Shown: one piece after another, positions 63,732 to 64,000 of the stretch
Layout of the letters: each line of letters begins with the position of its first letter
Position numbering within the stretch: the stretch's first letter is position 1
DNA from: an uncultured Lachnospiraceae bacterium
GTDB lineage: Bacteria; Bacillota; Clostridia; Lachnospirales; Lachnospiraceae
Direction of reading: 5' to 3'
Length of the DNA: 64,000 nt
NCBI GenBank assembly: GCA_949840805.1
Contig: CATKXR010000004.1
Location: forward strand, 94,325 to 158,324
Made by a program: the position numbers and the translations under genes
The notes under the pieces: model-generated
Database searches by the model: none
Seen by the model: only the letters and a program-made list of their open reading frames with translations
Told to the model about the DNA's origin: nothing

Positions 63732-63896
63732 AAAAGTTCCTCCGGGAGTATGTCAATGTAATCATTGTATGAGTTCGTTCCTTACGTGGATATGATACCA
63801 CGAACCTTTCGGTTTCACAAGCAGTTTTCATTTTTGAATAGTTCCTGAGCTTGCATAACTTTCCAATATGAATTATAATCCCATCTTTGACAGTCA

Positions 63897-63961
63897 AACA
63901 AAACAAAGCACCGTTGAAATGCCCATTCTACCAGGGATTTCCAGCGGTGCCGTTTCGTTTT
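63897..63961. terminator. Long bidirectional hairpin near the right edge
   Basis: CAAAACAAAGCACCG and CGGTGCCGTTTCGTTTTG pair, continuing inward through AAAT-x-CCC/GGGATTT. It probably ends a gene lying to the right of the window. The rest of 63732-64000 shows no gene. Confidence 0.75.
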
Positions 63962-64000
63962 GATATATAGTCTTTTTTCTGATAAAGAAATGTTAGAAAA

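Overview
The window looks like chromosomal DNA of a spore-forming Gram-positive anaerobe of the Lachnospiraceae (Clostridium cluster XIVa; Enterocloster, Hungatella or Lachnoclostridium type). The reasons are moderate GC content, strong GGAGG ribosome sites, near-consensus sigma-A promoters (TTGACA-N17-TATAAT), sporulation genes (spoIIR, a cotS-like gene, sipL), ChW repeats, and the hpf-secA-prfB order. I saw no rRNA, tRNA, CRISPR array, transposase or phage gene. The genus is an inference from family content.

Layout. 1-212: start of an EamA-type exporter running off the left edge. 341-7771: a TetR-controlled RND efflux operon (regulator, adaptor, pump, two TolC-like proteins), with three identical operator half-site pairs laid over its promoter. 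7745-11613: spoIIR, ddl, murI, a DUF1934 gene and a small membrane protein. 11706-19577: rpoB-rpoC, both subunits ending in long acidic tails. 19616-22531: an orphan FeoB-associated Cys-rich peptide behind a Fur-box-like site, a ChW/polysaccharide deacetylase and a CotS-like protein. 22563-27226: phosphosugar mutase, threonine synthase and class II fructose-bisphosphate aldolase.

27341-34133 (minus strand) is a catabolic unit: tartronate semialdehyde reductase, a DapA-family lyase, glycerate 2-kinase, an AEC transporter and a PPC/DUF296 protein. Beside it lies a PrpR-like regulator whose AAA+ domain has lost its ATPase and sigma-54 motifs. 34200-40122 holds YitT, a BFD-like [2Fe-2S] peptide, a secreted protein, a paralogous pair of zinc-ribbon/transmembrane/leucine-rich-repeat proteins, and a hemolysin III family protein. 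40393-48730 holds an ArsR-type regulator with a large C-terminal domain, a divergent four-gene sugar ABC transporter resembling the YtfQRT-YjfF galactofuranose system, an RluA pseudouridine synthase and 4-alpha-glucanotransferase.

Behind malQ lies an ORF-free 368-bp element (48798-49165) made of an outer 15-bp stem enclosing two arms, each closed by a perfect 25-bp stem. 49263-64000 then carries a membrane-anchored protein, cysE, a TtcA-like gene, sipL, hpf, a 116-bp segment with five perfect DnaA boxes, secA, prfB with its programmed +1 frameshift, a large lipoprotein, an ACT-domain protein, homoserine dehydrogenase, and DUF2752 and DUF4190 proteins.

The most unusual items are the multi-arm palindrome, the DnaA-box cluster away from any dnaA gene, the RND/TolC-like operon in an apparent monoderm, the zinc-ribbon/LRR pair, and the degenerate PrpR-like regulator with helically phased repeats near its presumed target promoter. 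All identifications come from reading the sequence; no database search was run.
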